Part shown: positions 31,901 to 38,007 of the stretch, one piece after another
How the letters are laid out: the number at the start of each line of letters is the position of its first letter
How positions within the stretch are numbered: position 1 is the stretch's first letter
Assembly (NCBI GenBank): GCA_002727195.1
Contig: PBWH01000016.1
Location: 10,316 to 48,322, forward strand
Reading direction: 5' to 3'
From: Gemmatimonadota bacterium
Lineage (GTDB): Bacteria > Latescibacterota > UBA2968
DNA: 38,007 bases
The notes under the pieces: generated by a model
What the model saw: only the letters and a program-made list of their open reading frames with translations
What the model was told of the DNA's origin: nothing
Databases searched by the model: none
Translations under genes and position numbers: made by a program

Positions 31901-33681
31901 TGACTGCGATCACTCTGACATTGCTGACGTTTACCACGTTGTCGTTTACGTCCGTCCAGACATCGCTCCAGTTCTACAAGCTGCCGCGAGACAACAACCC
32001 GTCCTACCAGGGTGTCCTGGTCCGTGACCGCGCGTGGCGAGGCATGCAGGAATCGGTGCTCGACTATCTTCGGAGTGAGTTTGAGGACCGGGCGGCTGTC
32101 GTGCCGCGGGCCTGGGTGTTGTCCCAGGTGCGTGGTGAGCGGGCCTATATCAATTTCGAGCGGGTGACCGAAGCATCTGCGCCGCCCAGAAGCAGGGCCA
32201 CGTATATCGACTTCGATCTGGGATTGACCACCGGTAAGGACAGCTTCGTTAATGCCGTTCTCGGGTTGACTGCAGATGAACCGCAGATCTCGGATGTCGA
32301 CGACTACCTGGTCGCGGGTCGATGGCTAGAGCCCGGCGAAGAGTTCGTCTGTATCCTGCCACACGATCTTGCCGAACTGGTAAGCATCTATCCAGAGGAT
32401 GTGGGGACGGCGCAGATCCAGATGATGGGGCAGACGCTGACAGTGATCGGTATTCTCGACTCAGATGCCTTCAACAAGTGGAAGGATCTGGATGACGAGA
32501 AGCTGACGCCGGTCGACACGGTTAAGGAGAAGGATGATTTGGCCGATGCGCAGGACCAGGATCCCCGGGTGGTCGCGGCAGCACCGATCGAGACGTTTAC
32601 CCATCTCGAGTCAACCAATACGTTGATCGTCCCGTATCAGTTCGTGCGTGATGTGGGCGGTACGCTCAACTCCGTCGCTATCTCAGATTTTGTCGACGAG
32701 AACGGTGATATTAAGGAGAACTTCATTCCTGATATCGAGGAGTTTATGGCTCGGGTCTCTCTGACGATGTTCGTTGGGTACCAGGAAGGGGTCACGGTCT
32801 ACAGTTCGATCGGATCGACCAGCCTGTCCGGGCTTGGAAATCTCTTTATCCCGATCTTGATCGCGGCGCTTATCGTTCTCAACACGATGATGGGCGCGGT
32901 TTACGAACGGTTCAGAGAGATCGGCATCTACTCGGCCGTCGGTCTGGCGCCGAACCATATCGCGGCGTTGTTTATGGCCGAGGCCGGAGTGTTCGCAACG
33001 CTGGGAGCTGTGTTCGGATACCTGATTGGGCAGGTGTTAGTGCTCACCCTGTTCGAGCGCGGTCTGCTGGGTGGGTTGGAACTGAACTACTCGTCACTGT
33101 CCGCGATCTCTGCCACCTTGATCGTGATGGCGACCGTGTTCCTGTCGACTCTGTATCCGGCGAAGAAGGCCGCCGATATGGCCGTGCCGGACGTGACACG
33201 AAAGTGGGAGTTTCCGGATCCGGAGGGAGACAGCTGGGTATTCGACTTCCCTTTTACCGTCGGTGGCGCGGAAGTGCTCGGGATGTATACGTATCTGACG
33301 AGGGTGTTCGAGTCATACGGTGAGGGATCGGTTGGCGACTTCGTGGCCGATCACATCAAGTTCACTTCGTCGGACCATCAGGGCGAGCCGCAATATGAGA
33401 TAGAGTTGACGGCGTGGCTGGCCCCGTATGACCTCGGGATTAGCCAGGAGGTCGAGTTAAAGGCGATCCCGACGGGTGAGTACAACATCTACAGGATCGA
33501 GGTGATCATCAATCGCTTGAGCGGGGATGTCGCGTCCTGGAAGCGGATCAACCGTGGCTTCCTGAACGCCCTCCGCAAGCGGTTCCTGGTCTGGCGCACC
33601 ATCCCGGCCGACCTAAAGCATTCGTATGCCGAAGAGGGGCAGCAGATCCTCTCGGGTGAAACAGCAGAGGCTGCCGTCTAG
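28912..33681 (+). CDS. Giant FtsX-type permease with degenerate M28 peptidase ectodomain
   Basis: A 1589-residue membrane protein. One N-terminal membrane helix (about 5-25) leads to a large domain (50-550) with the M28 peptidase outline: SSFYDA (290-295, normally xxHYDS), GAENATG (305-311, normally GAxDNASG), GAHFQGL (337-343, normally GAEEQGL) and DTPNDNLENL near 485. The zinc and catalytic residues are replaced (H to F292, D to E307, E-E to H339-F340), so it is probably not a protease. A beta-rich region (550-860) and three membrane helices (about 868-955) follow, then an FtsX/MacB-like core with RKRPLRTGLTAITL (near 990), ERFREIGIYSAVG (near 1333) and several helices to about 1422, and an unknown 160-residue tail. 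ABC permeases of this type need an ATPase, but none is adjacent. A TTGACA at 28803-28808 lies upstream without a good -10 box. The OPT-like gene follows after 30 bases. Confidence 0.85.
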   Translation: MLKKIGTAFLWLIAIFMLSSVTIFNPGQVTDFFVKLFNIQPSIPELKPIVITERDRAIKDRADSVTREDLRTTLEALTTNGSRVPGYPGHKRAFNYLKSQFEQLGFQDIAVEEYDVTVPVDQGASLKSNGIDDVQLYSLWPNHVQTPTLPKAGLTGPIVYGGNGTFKELNGKPVDGSIVLMDFDCGQNYFNPRMLGATAVVFFDNGRVTQGEAQDKFLLVPADLPRFWVEKQDAQTLLGLADRQAEVTLNAKMTWEEVPSWNLIATLKGVDDYITEREERKWKDQIIVLSSFYDAISVVPALAPGAENATGIAALLESAKALKANPPKYTVKFLATGAHFQGLRGVIDFLYKHSRESDFWRERIPDSEKIDFRLFIGLDMSSESDQLASFSHGTFNNNFWTTDNYLNNLLAPYAEKFDDYLARVYPGEARHVDAIAPPKRTWKNFMPVRLGFDSEMVTLVGKEGITIAAPSTSRRFVDTPNDNLENLNLDNLTRQTQTLVGALLKASEDPDFFRVSKLKLQDRGHRLHGKIRKYDRNIDFALPRVPMSGAIVTYQQWGPINSAAGVRTLIVDKASEGPIYDESYGAGAEFGPKEAVDQTGAFEFDIMVNRWGNWVLAYDFDDEGRITYAPDFGTEGDLEGKSNSKSKFPTFQRYGWWENEMMEVLFECRSLSVFEIIDSSYLTALDKMTVLNEDDVRPIEYGFSYVLGQSTLEGDVTSAGVAFAKYNSTTGETDPLKILMSTGLFGVKYLLLNAPEELLTSPVDKWDVDEALKKRSRGAGHRGGVIFRPSYEAAKDMWVVDDVRMKQLAQYGIENQRLEMFHDRAREALSEANTKLAAYDYEGFMEAARRAWGLEARGYPEVMSTANDTVRGIIFYFILLLPFSFFCERLLFGFPDITKRLGGFAGFFILFFIILRFVHPAFKLSNSPYIIFLAFVILALGAVAMVIVISKFGQEVRKMKAAAAGMYEADVGRLSATTAAITLGISNLRKRPLRTGLTAITLTLLTFTTLSFTSVQTSLQFYKLPRDNNPSYQGVLVRDRAWRGMQESVLDYLRSEFEDRAAVVPRAWVLSQVRGERAYINFERVTEASAPPRSRATYIDFDLGLTTGKDSFVNAVLGLTADEPQISDVDDYLVAGRWLEPGEEFVCILPHDLAELVSIYPEDVGTAQIQMMGQTLTVIGILDSDAFNKWKDLDDEKLTPVDTVKEKDDLADAQDQDPRVVAAAPIETFTHLESTNTLIVPYQFVRDVGGTLNSVAISDFVDENGDIKENFIPDIEEFMARVSLTMFVGYQEGVTVYSSIGSTSLSGLGNLFIPILIAALIVLNTMMGAVYERFREIGIYSAVGLAPNHIAALFMAEAGVFATLGAVFGYLIGQVLVLTLFERGLLGGLELNYSSLSAISATLIVMATVFLSTLYPAKKAADMAVPDVTRKWEFPDPEGDSWVFDFPFTVGGAEVLGMYTYLTRVFESYGEGSVGDFVADHIKFTSSDHQGEPQYEIELTAWLAPYDLGISQEVELKAIPTGEYNIYRIEVIINRLSGDVASWKRINRGFLNALRKRFLVWRTIPADLKHSYAEEGQQILSGETAEAAV

Positions 33682-33711
33682 GCGAATCCGATAGCGTTTT
33701 CGGAGGACGAT

Positions 33712-35751
33712 TTGGCTACAGAACCAAAAGACAACGAACAGGAAGACCAGGCGCAATACGACGACATAATGCCGCCCGATGCGCCGTACGAAGATGGCTT
33801 CAACATGAAGACCATCTGGGCGGTGTTCTTCGTCGGTCTCGTGATGCTGCCCGGGGCGATCTATCTAGGGCTCGTGACCGGCGGCAACATGGCCGGTGCA
33901 TCGGAGTGGGTGACTATCATCCTCTTCCTCGAGATCGCGAAGCGGTCGTTTATCCGGCTGAAGACCCAGGAGTTGATCGTCATCTACTGGGTGGCCGGAG
34001 CGCTCCTTGGTGTCGGCGTTAAGCTGGGAGGCGGAGCGCATACCTACGGAGGCCCGTTTGGTGGGTTGATGTGGGATCAGTATTTGATCCAATCACCAGC
34101 GGCTGAAGGTCTCGACAAATACATGCCGGACTGGTTCGTTCCGCCGTTGAGTTCGATCGTCTACGCGGAGCGGACCTTCGTCCATATCGACTGGGTCAAG
34201 CCAATCCTGATCCTGTTCCTCGTGACCGTAGTCTCGCAGGTCGCAAGGCTGTCTCTCGGGTATATCACGTTCCGCGTGACTAGCGATGTCGAACGGCTTC
34301 CGTTCCCGATGGCGCCCGTTCAGGCGCGTGGGGCGACAGCGCTGGCGGAGACATCGGCGAAACAGGAAGGATGGCGCTGGCGCGTGTTCAGTACGGGAAC
34401 CTGTATCGGTATGGTGTGGGGGCTGCTATATGTCGTTGTGCCCACATTATCCAGCGTGTTCCTGACAGAAAAGATCGAGATCCTGCCGATTCCGTTTATC
34501 GACTTCACTGGAGAGATCAAGAGTATCCTTCCGGCGGCCTCGTTCGGGATCGGAACCGACCTGATTCACGTCTTCTTCGGATTCGTCCTGCCATACTACG
34601 TTGTCGTGGGGTCGTTCGTTGGCTCGGTTCTCGGCAATCTGGTGCTGAACCCGGTCCTCTACACGTATGGCATCCTTGAGCGGTGGTCGCCAGGTATGAC
34701 GGCGGTCCCGACGAAGGTGTCGAACGAGTTTGACTTCTGGCTGAGCTTCGGGATCGGATCGTCGCTGATCATCGCCTTCACCGGGTTCATTACCGCTGGC
34801 CGCTCGATGTGGGCCCAGTACAAGAAGAACAAGGATGAAGGGAATGAGGGCGGGAGCCTGGGCGAGTTGCCTGAAGGTCGCGGCGACATGGACATTATCT
34901 GGCCGCTGATGTTCTGGTTTGCGGCAACCATCGGGTTCATCATTATGTGTCAGCTTCTCGTACCCGAGTTCCACTGGGGATGGTTGATCTTCTTCGGGTT
35001 CATTTACACGCCGATTTCGTCCTACATCGGCGCAAGGATGATCGGCCTCACGGGATCGCCCTACGGCGCGGATATCCCGTATCTGCGGCAGGCGGCCATC
35101 CTGCTGTCCGGCTACAAGGGTGTGGCGGCTTGGTTCGCCCCGTTGCCGATCCACGATCATGGCACCGCCGTCCGGACCTACAAGCAGCTGGAGCTCACGA
35201 AGACCAAGTTTGTCAGCTACGTGAAGCTGACGGTTGTTACCACTGTCGTCGTGTTCTTCTGCAGCTTCCTGTTCTGGGAGTTCATCTGGCGTCTGGAGCC
35301 GGTGCCCTCTGGCACCTATCCGTATGTCCAGCTCCTGTGGCCGTTCGACGCGACGATGCAGACGCTGTGGTTGAAGTCGACGGTACCGGAAGGTGCACGC
35401 TTTGGTCAAGGTGGTTTGAACCTCCTGATCGATATCGTAAAGCCGGAGATCGTGTTCTCCGGGTTTGCGGCGGGCGGCGTGCTATACGCCATCCTCGCCG
35501 CAGTGAAGGCGCCGACGCTGATCTTTTTCGGGTTTGTTGGTTCGCTCGCGCAGTGGCCGCATATGATCCTGCTGCAGTTCGTGGGCGCGATCCTTGGTAA
35601 GTATTACTTCTCGAAGCGGTTCGGCGAGTCGAAGTGGAAGGCCTACGCACCGATTCTGCTGGCAGGCTACTCCTGCGGGATGGGCCTGATCGGCATGACG
35701 TCTGTGGCGATCGCGTTGATCTCCAAGGCGGTGTCGACAATCGCCTTCTAG
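33712..35751 (+). CDS. Large OPT-like polytopic membrane protein (DUF6785-type)
   Basis: A 679-residue protein with about 12-14 hydrophobic helices, a short acidic cytosolic N-terminus (PKDNEQEDQ) and loops such as VERLPFPMAPVQARGA and YGADIPYLRQA. It resembles the OPT-like DUF6785/DUF6784 membrane proteins of environmental bacteria, which have no proven substrate; OPT proteins carry peptides or metal chelates with protons. This family call is from memory of patterns and needs a search. The start is TTG 33712, after GGAGG (33702-33706) with five bases between; no ATG occurs until codon 20. The close spacing after the FtsX-type gene and the shared terminator at 35777-35807 indicate one transcription unit. 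Confidence 0.75.
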   Translation: MATEPKDNEQEDQAQYDDIMPPDAPYEDGFNMKTIWAVFFVGLVMLPGAIYLGLVTGGNMAGASEWVTIILFLEIAKRSFIRLKTQELIVIYWVAGALLGVGVKLGGGAHTYGGPFGGLMWDQYLIQSPAAEGLDKYMPDWFVPPLSSIVYAERTFVHIDWVKPILILFLVTVVSQVARLSLGYITFRVTSDVERLPFPMAPVQARGATALAETSAKQEGWRWRVFSTGTCIGMVWGLLYVVVPTLSSVFLTEKIEILPIPFIDFTGEIKSILPAASFGIGTDLIHVFFGFVLPYYVVVGSFVGSVLGNLVLNPVLYTYGILERWSPGMTAVPTKVSNEFDFWLSFGIGSSLIIAFTGFITAGRSMWAQYKKNKDEGNEGGSLGELPEGRGDMDIIWPLMFWFAATIGFIIMCQLLVPEFHWGWLIFFGFIYTPISSYIGARMIGLTGSPYGADIPYLRQAAILLSGYKGVAAWFAPLPIHDHGTAVRTYKQLELTKTKFVSYVKLTVVTTVVVFFCSFLFWEFIWRLEPVPSGTYPYVQLLWPFDATMQTLWLKSTVPEGARFGQGGLNLLIDIVKPEIVFSGFAAGGVLYAILAAVKAPTLIFFGFVGSLAQWPHMILLQFVGAILGKYYFSKRFGESKWKAYAPILLAGYSCGMGLIGMTSVAIALISKAVSTIAF

Positions 35752-35776
35752 ATAGACGGCCTTGAGAGAAACAAGA

Positions 35777-35807
35777 AAGCCCGGGCGATGTCAGGTCGCC
35801 CGGGCTT
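35777..35807 (+). terminator. Strong terminator, probably bidirectional
   Basis: AAGCCCGGGCGA (35777-35788) pairs perfectly with TCGCCCGGGCTT (35796-35807) across a 7-base loop, followed by CTGTTT on the plus strand and TTCTTGTTT on the minus strand. It separates the OPT-like gene from the convergent FMN reductase gene. Confidence 0.85.
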
Positions 35808-35827
35808 CTGTTTGATGTGCGGGTATT

Positions 35828-36370
35828 CTATGCCCCCGGCGGGGTTTGGCGGTGCTGCCAGGCCTTTTCGTAGACGGTCCAGGCCAGGTCATCGATTCGG
35901 CCGGCGACTTCGGGATCCGACACACCGTTGTCGTCGAACGCTTCTCTGGTGGCGTAGACGAAGCGCGGTACGACCCAGGATCGGAAGTCCAGTGACAGCC
36001 CGCTTGCCACGACCTGCCCGGTCATGTAACTCGCCTGACCGCCTGCCGACATAATCAGGCCGATGACCTTGTCGCGCAGCGAGAACCCAAAGTGCTCGAT
36101 CGTCGCCTTGAGGCTGGCGTTCATGTTATAATTGTATACGGGAAAGCTGAAGATGATCCCGTCCGCCTCGTCGAAGGCGGCTCGCAGTTCGTCGAGGCCC
36201 TCGCTTCCGTCCATGCCATAGGGGAGGATTGTATAAGCCTGCAGGGATTCGTGTCGAACCTGAATGCTCCGTCCCTTAAGGTGGTCGACGGCGTGCTGGC
36301 TGAGTTGTTTGCTTCGGCTCTCTTCGGCTAGAGAAGCGCTGACGACGAGAATTTGTATCGATTCGCTCAA
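35828..36370 (-). CDS. NADPH-dependent FMN reductase-like flavoprotein
   Basis: A 180-residue flavodoxin-fold protein of the NADPH-dependent FMN reductase family, which reduces flavins, quinones or azo compounds. The FMN phosphate loop is SASLAEESRSKQL (about residues 9-21), FSFPVYNYNMNASLKATIEH (near 73) is the family's central motif, and SAGGQASYMTG (near 108) is the second flavin loop. The start is TTG 36370 with GGGAG eight bases upstream. An in-frame ATG at 36439 would begin only 12 bases from the divergent gene, and its extra residues are not part of the fold. The neighbours give no clue to the substrate. Confidence 0.85.
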   Translation of the reverse strand: MSESIQILVVSASLAEESRSKQLSQHAVDHLKGRSIQVRHESLQAYTILPYGMDGSEGLDELRAAFDEADGIIFSFPVYNYNMNASLKATIEHFGFSLRDKVIGLIMSAGGQASYMTGQVVASGLSLDFRSWVVPRFVYATREAFDDNGVSDPEVAGRIDDLAWTVYEKAWQHRQTPPGA

Positions 36371-36450
36371 GCTGGTCTCCCGTGGAGTAATGAGATCGGT
36401 TTCGGAAACAGGAATAGACCTGCCAAACAGACCTGTCAAGACGATTTCTC

Positions 36451-37821
36451 GTGCCAGACCAATCCTCCCACACTGCTGACATCCATCCCCCGTTCACGTT
36501 CGCGGTGATCGGGGATCTCCACTACGGGTTTCCCTTGGAGCAGACCGGACTCGAGCTGGGTTCGTTGCGTAACCTGTCGGAGGTCGAGCGGTTCGCCGAA
36601 AACGTTGGGTATACGCTCGAGCCGATGGCTGAATCGCTCAAGGAGGTTTCACCCGACTTCATTGTGCATACGGGCGATTTGGCGGCTAATGAGAACGACC
36701 AGGCCGAGTTCAGGGCCGCGACGCACTATCTCAGGAGACTCGGCAAGTCGGTCCTGTTCGCTCGGGGCGACAAGGATGATGGAGCCGCCTTCGATCAGAC
36801 GCTGCTGCCGGTCGTGTCGACTGTGTTGGGGCGACCGGTCGATCAGCGCTACTACACCGCCGAGATCGGTGTCTGTCATCTGATCTTTCTTGACACCTCG
36901 AGCTGGGATCCGGAAGGGTCGCAGGCCGAGTGGTTCCGTTCCGCCCTTCGGCACGCGGAAAAACGGGGCGGCCGCGTCTTTGTCTTTGGCCACCATCCCG
37001 CTTGGACAGTTGCCAAAGCCTTCTACTCGAATCGGCTATTCTGTGAAGACGTGACCCGCACCCTGAGCGAGCATCAGATCGACGCGTATTTCTGCGGCCA
37101 CACACACAACCAGAACGCGCTATGGCATCGCACGGGGCATCGTGCGACGCTGCAGTTCATGGCGGCTCCCATCGGTCACCCGGACGAGCTCCCAACGCCG
37201 CTGCAGCGGGTACAGTCTCTACTCGTCGACCCGGACGATGTGATGGACTGCTGGCCGGGGTATCTCGAGAACACCGCGCCTGGGTGGTTCCTCGTACGGG
37301 TAGAGGAAGACGGGGTAAAGGTTTCCTGGAACCACCTGAATCGTGGTCCGGAGTTGGATGTCGTCTGGAAACGTCCAGGTCACGTGGAACGATTCTGGCA
37401 GGTGCGCCATCCTGAAGACGCAGTGCTGATCAGTCGCGACCTCTCCACGATCCGACGGATCAGCCTTCGCTTCTGCGCTTGGGATGCCATCCGCCCGGGA
37501 AAACGTGTACATCTGAACGGAATCGAAGTCGGCCAGTTGCCGCCTTCCGCTCGTTTTGCGCCGCAACAGATCGACCTCCCGATGACCGCCACCGCCGTGC
37601 TCGATGTGATCAACCGCGTGGAGATCGACGCCCCTGGCGTGGAGGCCAGCACGATCGGGAATATCCAGCTCGAAGGGGTACTGCCGGGTGGACGGATCGT
37701 CCGTACGCGGCCGACGGGGGAGGTTTTTACGTGGTCTGACCGGTGGGACCTCTGGCGACTCCCCGATTTGCAGAAGGTGATGCCAGGACGTCCCCTCCGA
37801 ACACTCCTGAGTTTCCAGTAA
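36451..37821 (+). CDS. Calcineurin-like metallophosphoesterase with altered GNHD box
   Basis: A 456-residue phosphoesterase-fold protein without a clear signal peptide. Residues 15-225 hold the metallophosphoesterase motifs: GDLHYG (D22, H24), [10 protein letters not shown] (D76), then RGDKDD (residues 105-110) where GNHD is normal, GHHP (H181, H182) and GHTHN (H217, H219). The asparagine and histidine of GNHD are replaced by aspartate and lysine, so metal binding may be weaker or different. The remaining half (230-456) is an unrecognised beta-rich region with [13 protein letters not shown], like the strand pattern of a carbohydrate-binding or Ig-like domain. The start is GTG 36451, with no good ribosome site. 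A DUF255 gene follows 13 bases later. Confidence 0.85.
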   Translation: MPDQSSHTADIHPPFTFAVIGDLHYGFPLEQTGLELGSLRNLSEVERFAENVGYTLEPMAESLKEVSPDFIVHTGDLAANENDQAEFRAATHYLRRLGKSVLFARGDKDDGAAFDQTLLPVVSTVLGRPVDQRYYTAEIGVCHLIFLDTSSWDPEGSQAEWFRSALRHAEKRGGRVFVFGHHPAWTVAKAFYSNRLFCEDVTRTLSEHQIDAYFCGHTHNQNALWHRTGHRATLQFMAAPIGHPDELPTPLQRVQSLLVDPDDVMDCWPGYLENTAPGWFLVRVEEDGVKVSWNHLNRGPELDVVWKRPGHVERFWQVRHPEDAVLISRDLSTIRRISLRFCAWDAIRPGKRVHLNGIEVGQLPPSARFAPQQIDLPMTATAVLDVINRVEIDAPGVEASTIGNIQLEGVLPGGRIVRTRPTGEVFTWSDRWDLWRLPDLQKVMPGRPLRTLLSFQ

Positions 37822-37834
37822 CAAAGGTGAATGT

Positions 37835-38007
37835 TTGACAGATCAACCGAACCGGCTGGCTACGGAAACCAGCCCGTATCTGCTCCAGCACGCCAGAAAC
37901 CCGGTGGACTGGTATCCCTGGGGAGACGAGGCGTTCGAGCGTGCCCGCACGGAAGACAAGCCGATCTTCCTGAGCGTGGGATACTCCGCCTGCCATTGGT
38001 GTCACGT
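37835..38007 (+). CDS. DUF255 thioredoxin-fold protein, N-terminal part (3' end outside window)
   Basis: The visible 57 residues are the start of a long DUF255 (YyaL/SSP411-like) protein: [21 protein letters not shown] is its opening, followed by [20 protein letters not shown] and the motif GYSACHWCH, the CxxC-type cysteine pair of the thioredoxin-like domain. Full members are 600-750 residues, with a glucosidase-like helical domain after it; function is not established. The start is TTG 37835, preceded by AAAGGTGA; an ATG at 37831 is in a different frame and not used. It follows the metallophosphoesterase gene by 13 bases and is probably cotranscribed. Confidence 0.9.
   Translation, partial: MTDQPNRLATETSPYLLQHARNPVDWYPWGDEAFERARTEDKPIFLSVGYSACHWCH

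Noticed and set aside
34447..35409. A 320-codon open frame on the minus strand
   Set aside because: It overlaps the OPT-like gene fully; its translation is rich in R, E, H and Q, with no recognisable domain.
36371..36439. N-terminal extension of the FMN reductase to an upstream ATG
   Set aside because: It would leave only 11 bases to the divergent gene and adds residues outside the fold; the TTG at 36370 has a ribosome site.

Overview
The window reads as one stretch of chromosome from a free-living, moderately high-G+C, diderm (Gram-negative) bacterium. Signs of an outer membrane are a PorV/PorQ-type barrel, a Wzi-like barrel, a protease-propeller-barrel fusion, three lipoproteins with lipoboxes, and a DsbD-type exporter of reducing power. 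The mix of TIM-barrel sugar isomerase/mannonate dehydratase genes, PHP/HEAT/CBM9 proteins, a very large FtsX-type permease and an OPT-like membrane protein recalls Latescibacterota or other lineages near the FCB group. This is an impression from gene content, not a proven placement. No rRNA, tRNA, phage, insertion sequence or CRISPR array was recognised. Alternative starts (GTG, TTG) are common, and genes often overlap by 1-8 bases.

Layout. 1-597: 3' part of a mannonate dehydratase gene. 713-6055 (minus): a tight operon dsbD-like > degenerate PHP/HEAT/CBM9 protein > LON-domain protein > HD-domain protein, preceded by a LysR regulator (6190-7104). 7492-8808 (plus): accD and aroQ, closed by a clear terminator. 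8867-9541 (minus) and 9702-10571 (plus): a NadD-like nucleotidyltransferase and a sugar-phosphate isomerase/epimerase, diverging from a region full of GGTCA/TGACC half-sites. 10668-11910 (minus): a decayed AAA+/TPR regulator. 11994-13571 (minus): rpiA-sucD. 13709-14542 (plus): an HTH-metallo-beta-lactamase fusion, facing a small coiled-coil gene. 15186-18992 (plus): the protease/propeller/barrel fusion, a zinc-ribbon membrane protein and a TPR protein. 18989-23989 (minus): six coupled genes: L,D-transpeptidase, unknown secreted protein, PorV-like barrel, era, class I aldolase, LPG-synthase-like membrane protein. 24068-28623 (minus): a DUF4398-like lipoprotein, a zinc-ribbon/OB membrane protein, a LamG lipoprotein and a Wzi-like barrel, each apparently a separate unit, with a repeat-rich gap at 25514-26037. 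28912-35751 (plus): a 1589-residue protein with a decayed M28 peptidase domain and an FtsX permease core, followed by an OPT-like polytopic protein and a strong terminator. 35828-36370 (minus) and 36451-38007 (plus): an FMN reductase, a metallophosphoesterase and the start of a DUF255 thioredoxin-fold protein.

Themes. Several proteins keep an enzyme fold while losing its metal or catalytic residues (PHP, M28, GNHD box of the phosphoesterase, one histidine of AroQ). Much of the window serves the cell envelope: outer-membrane barrels, peptidoglycan cross-linking, thiol chemistry and lipoproteins. The most promising candidate for an undescribed system is the pair at 28912-35751, a permease with a pseudo-peptidase ectodomain and no ATPase gene beside it, joined to an OPT-like transporter. 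The triple fusion at 15186-18392 is second.
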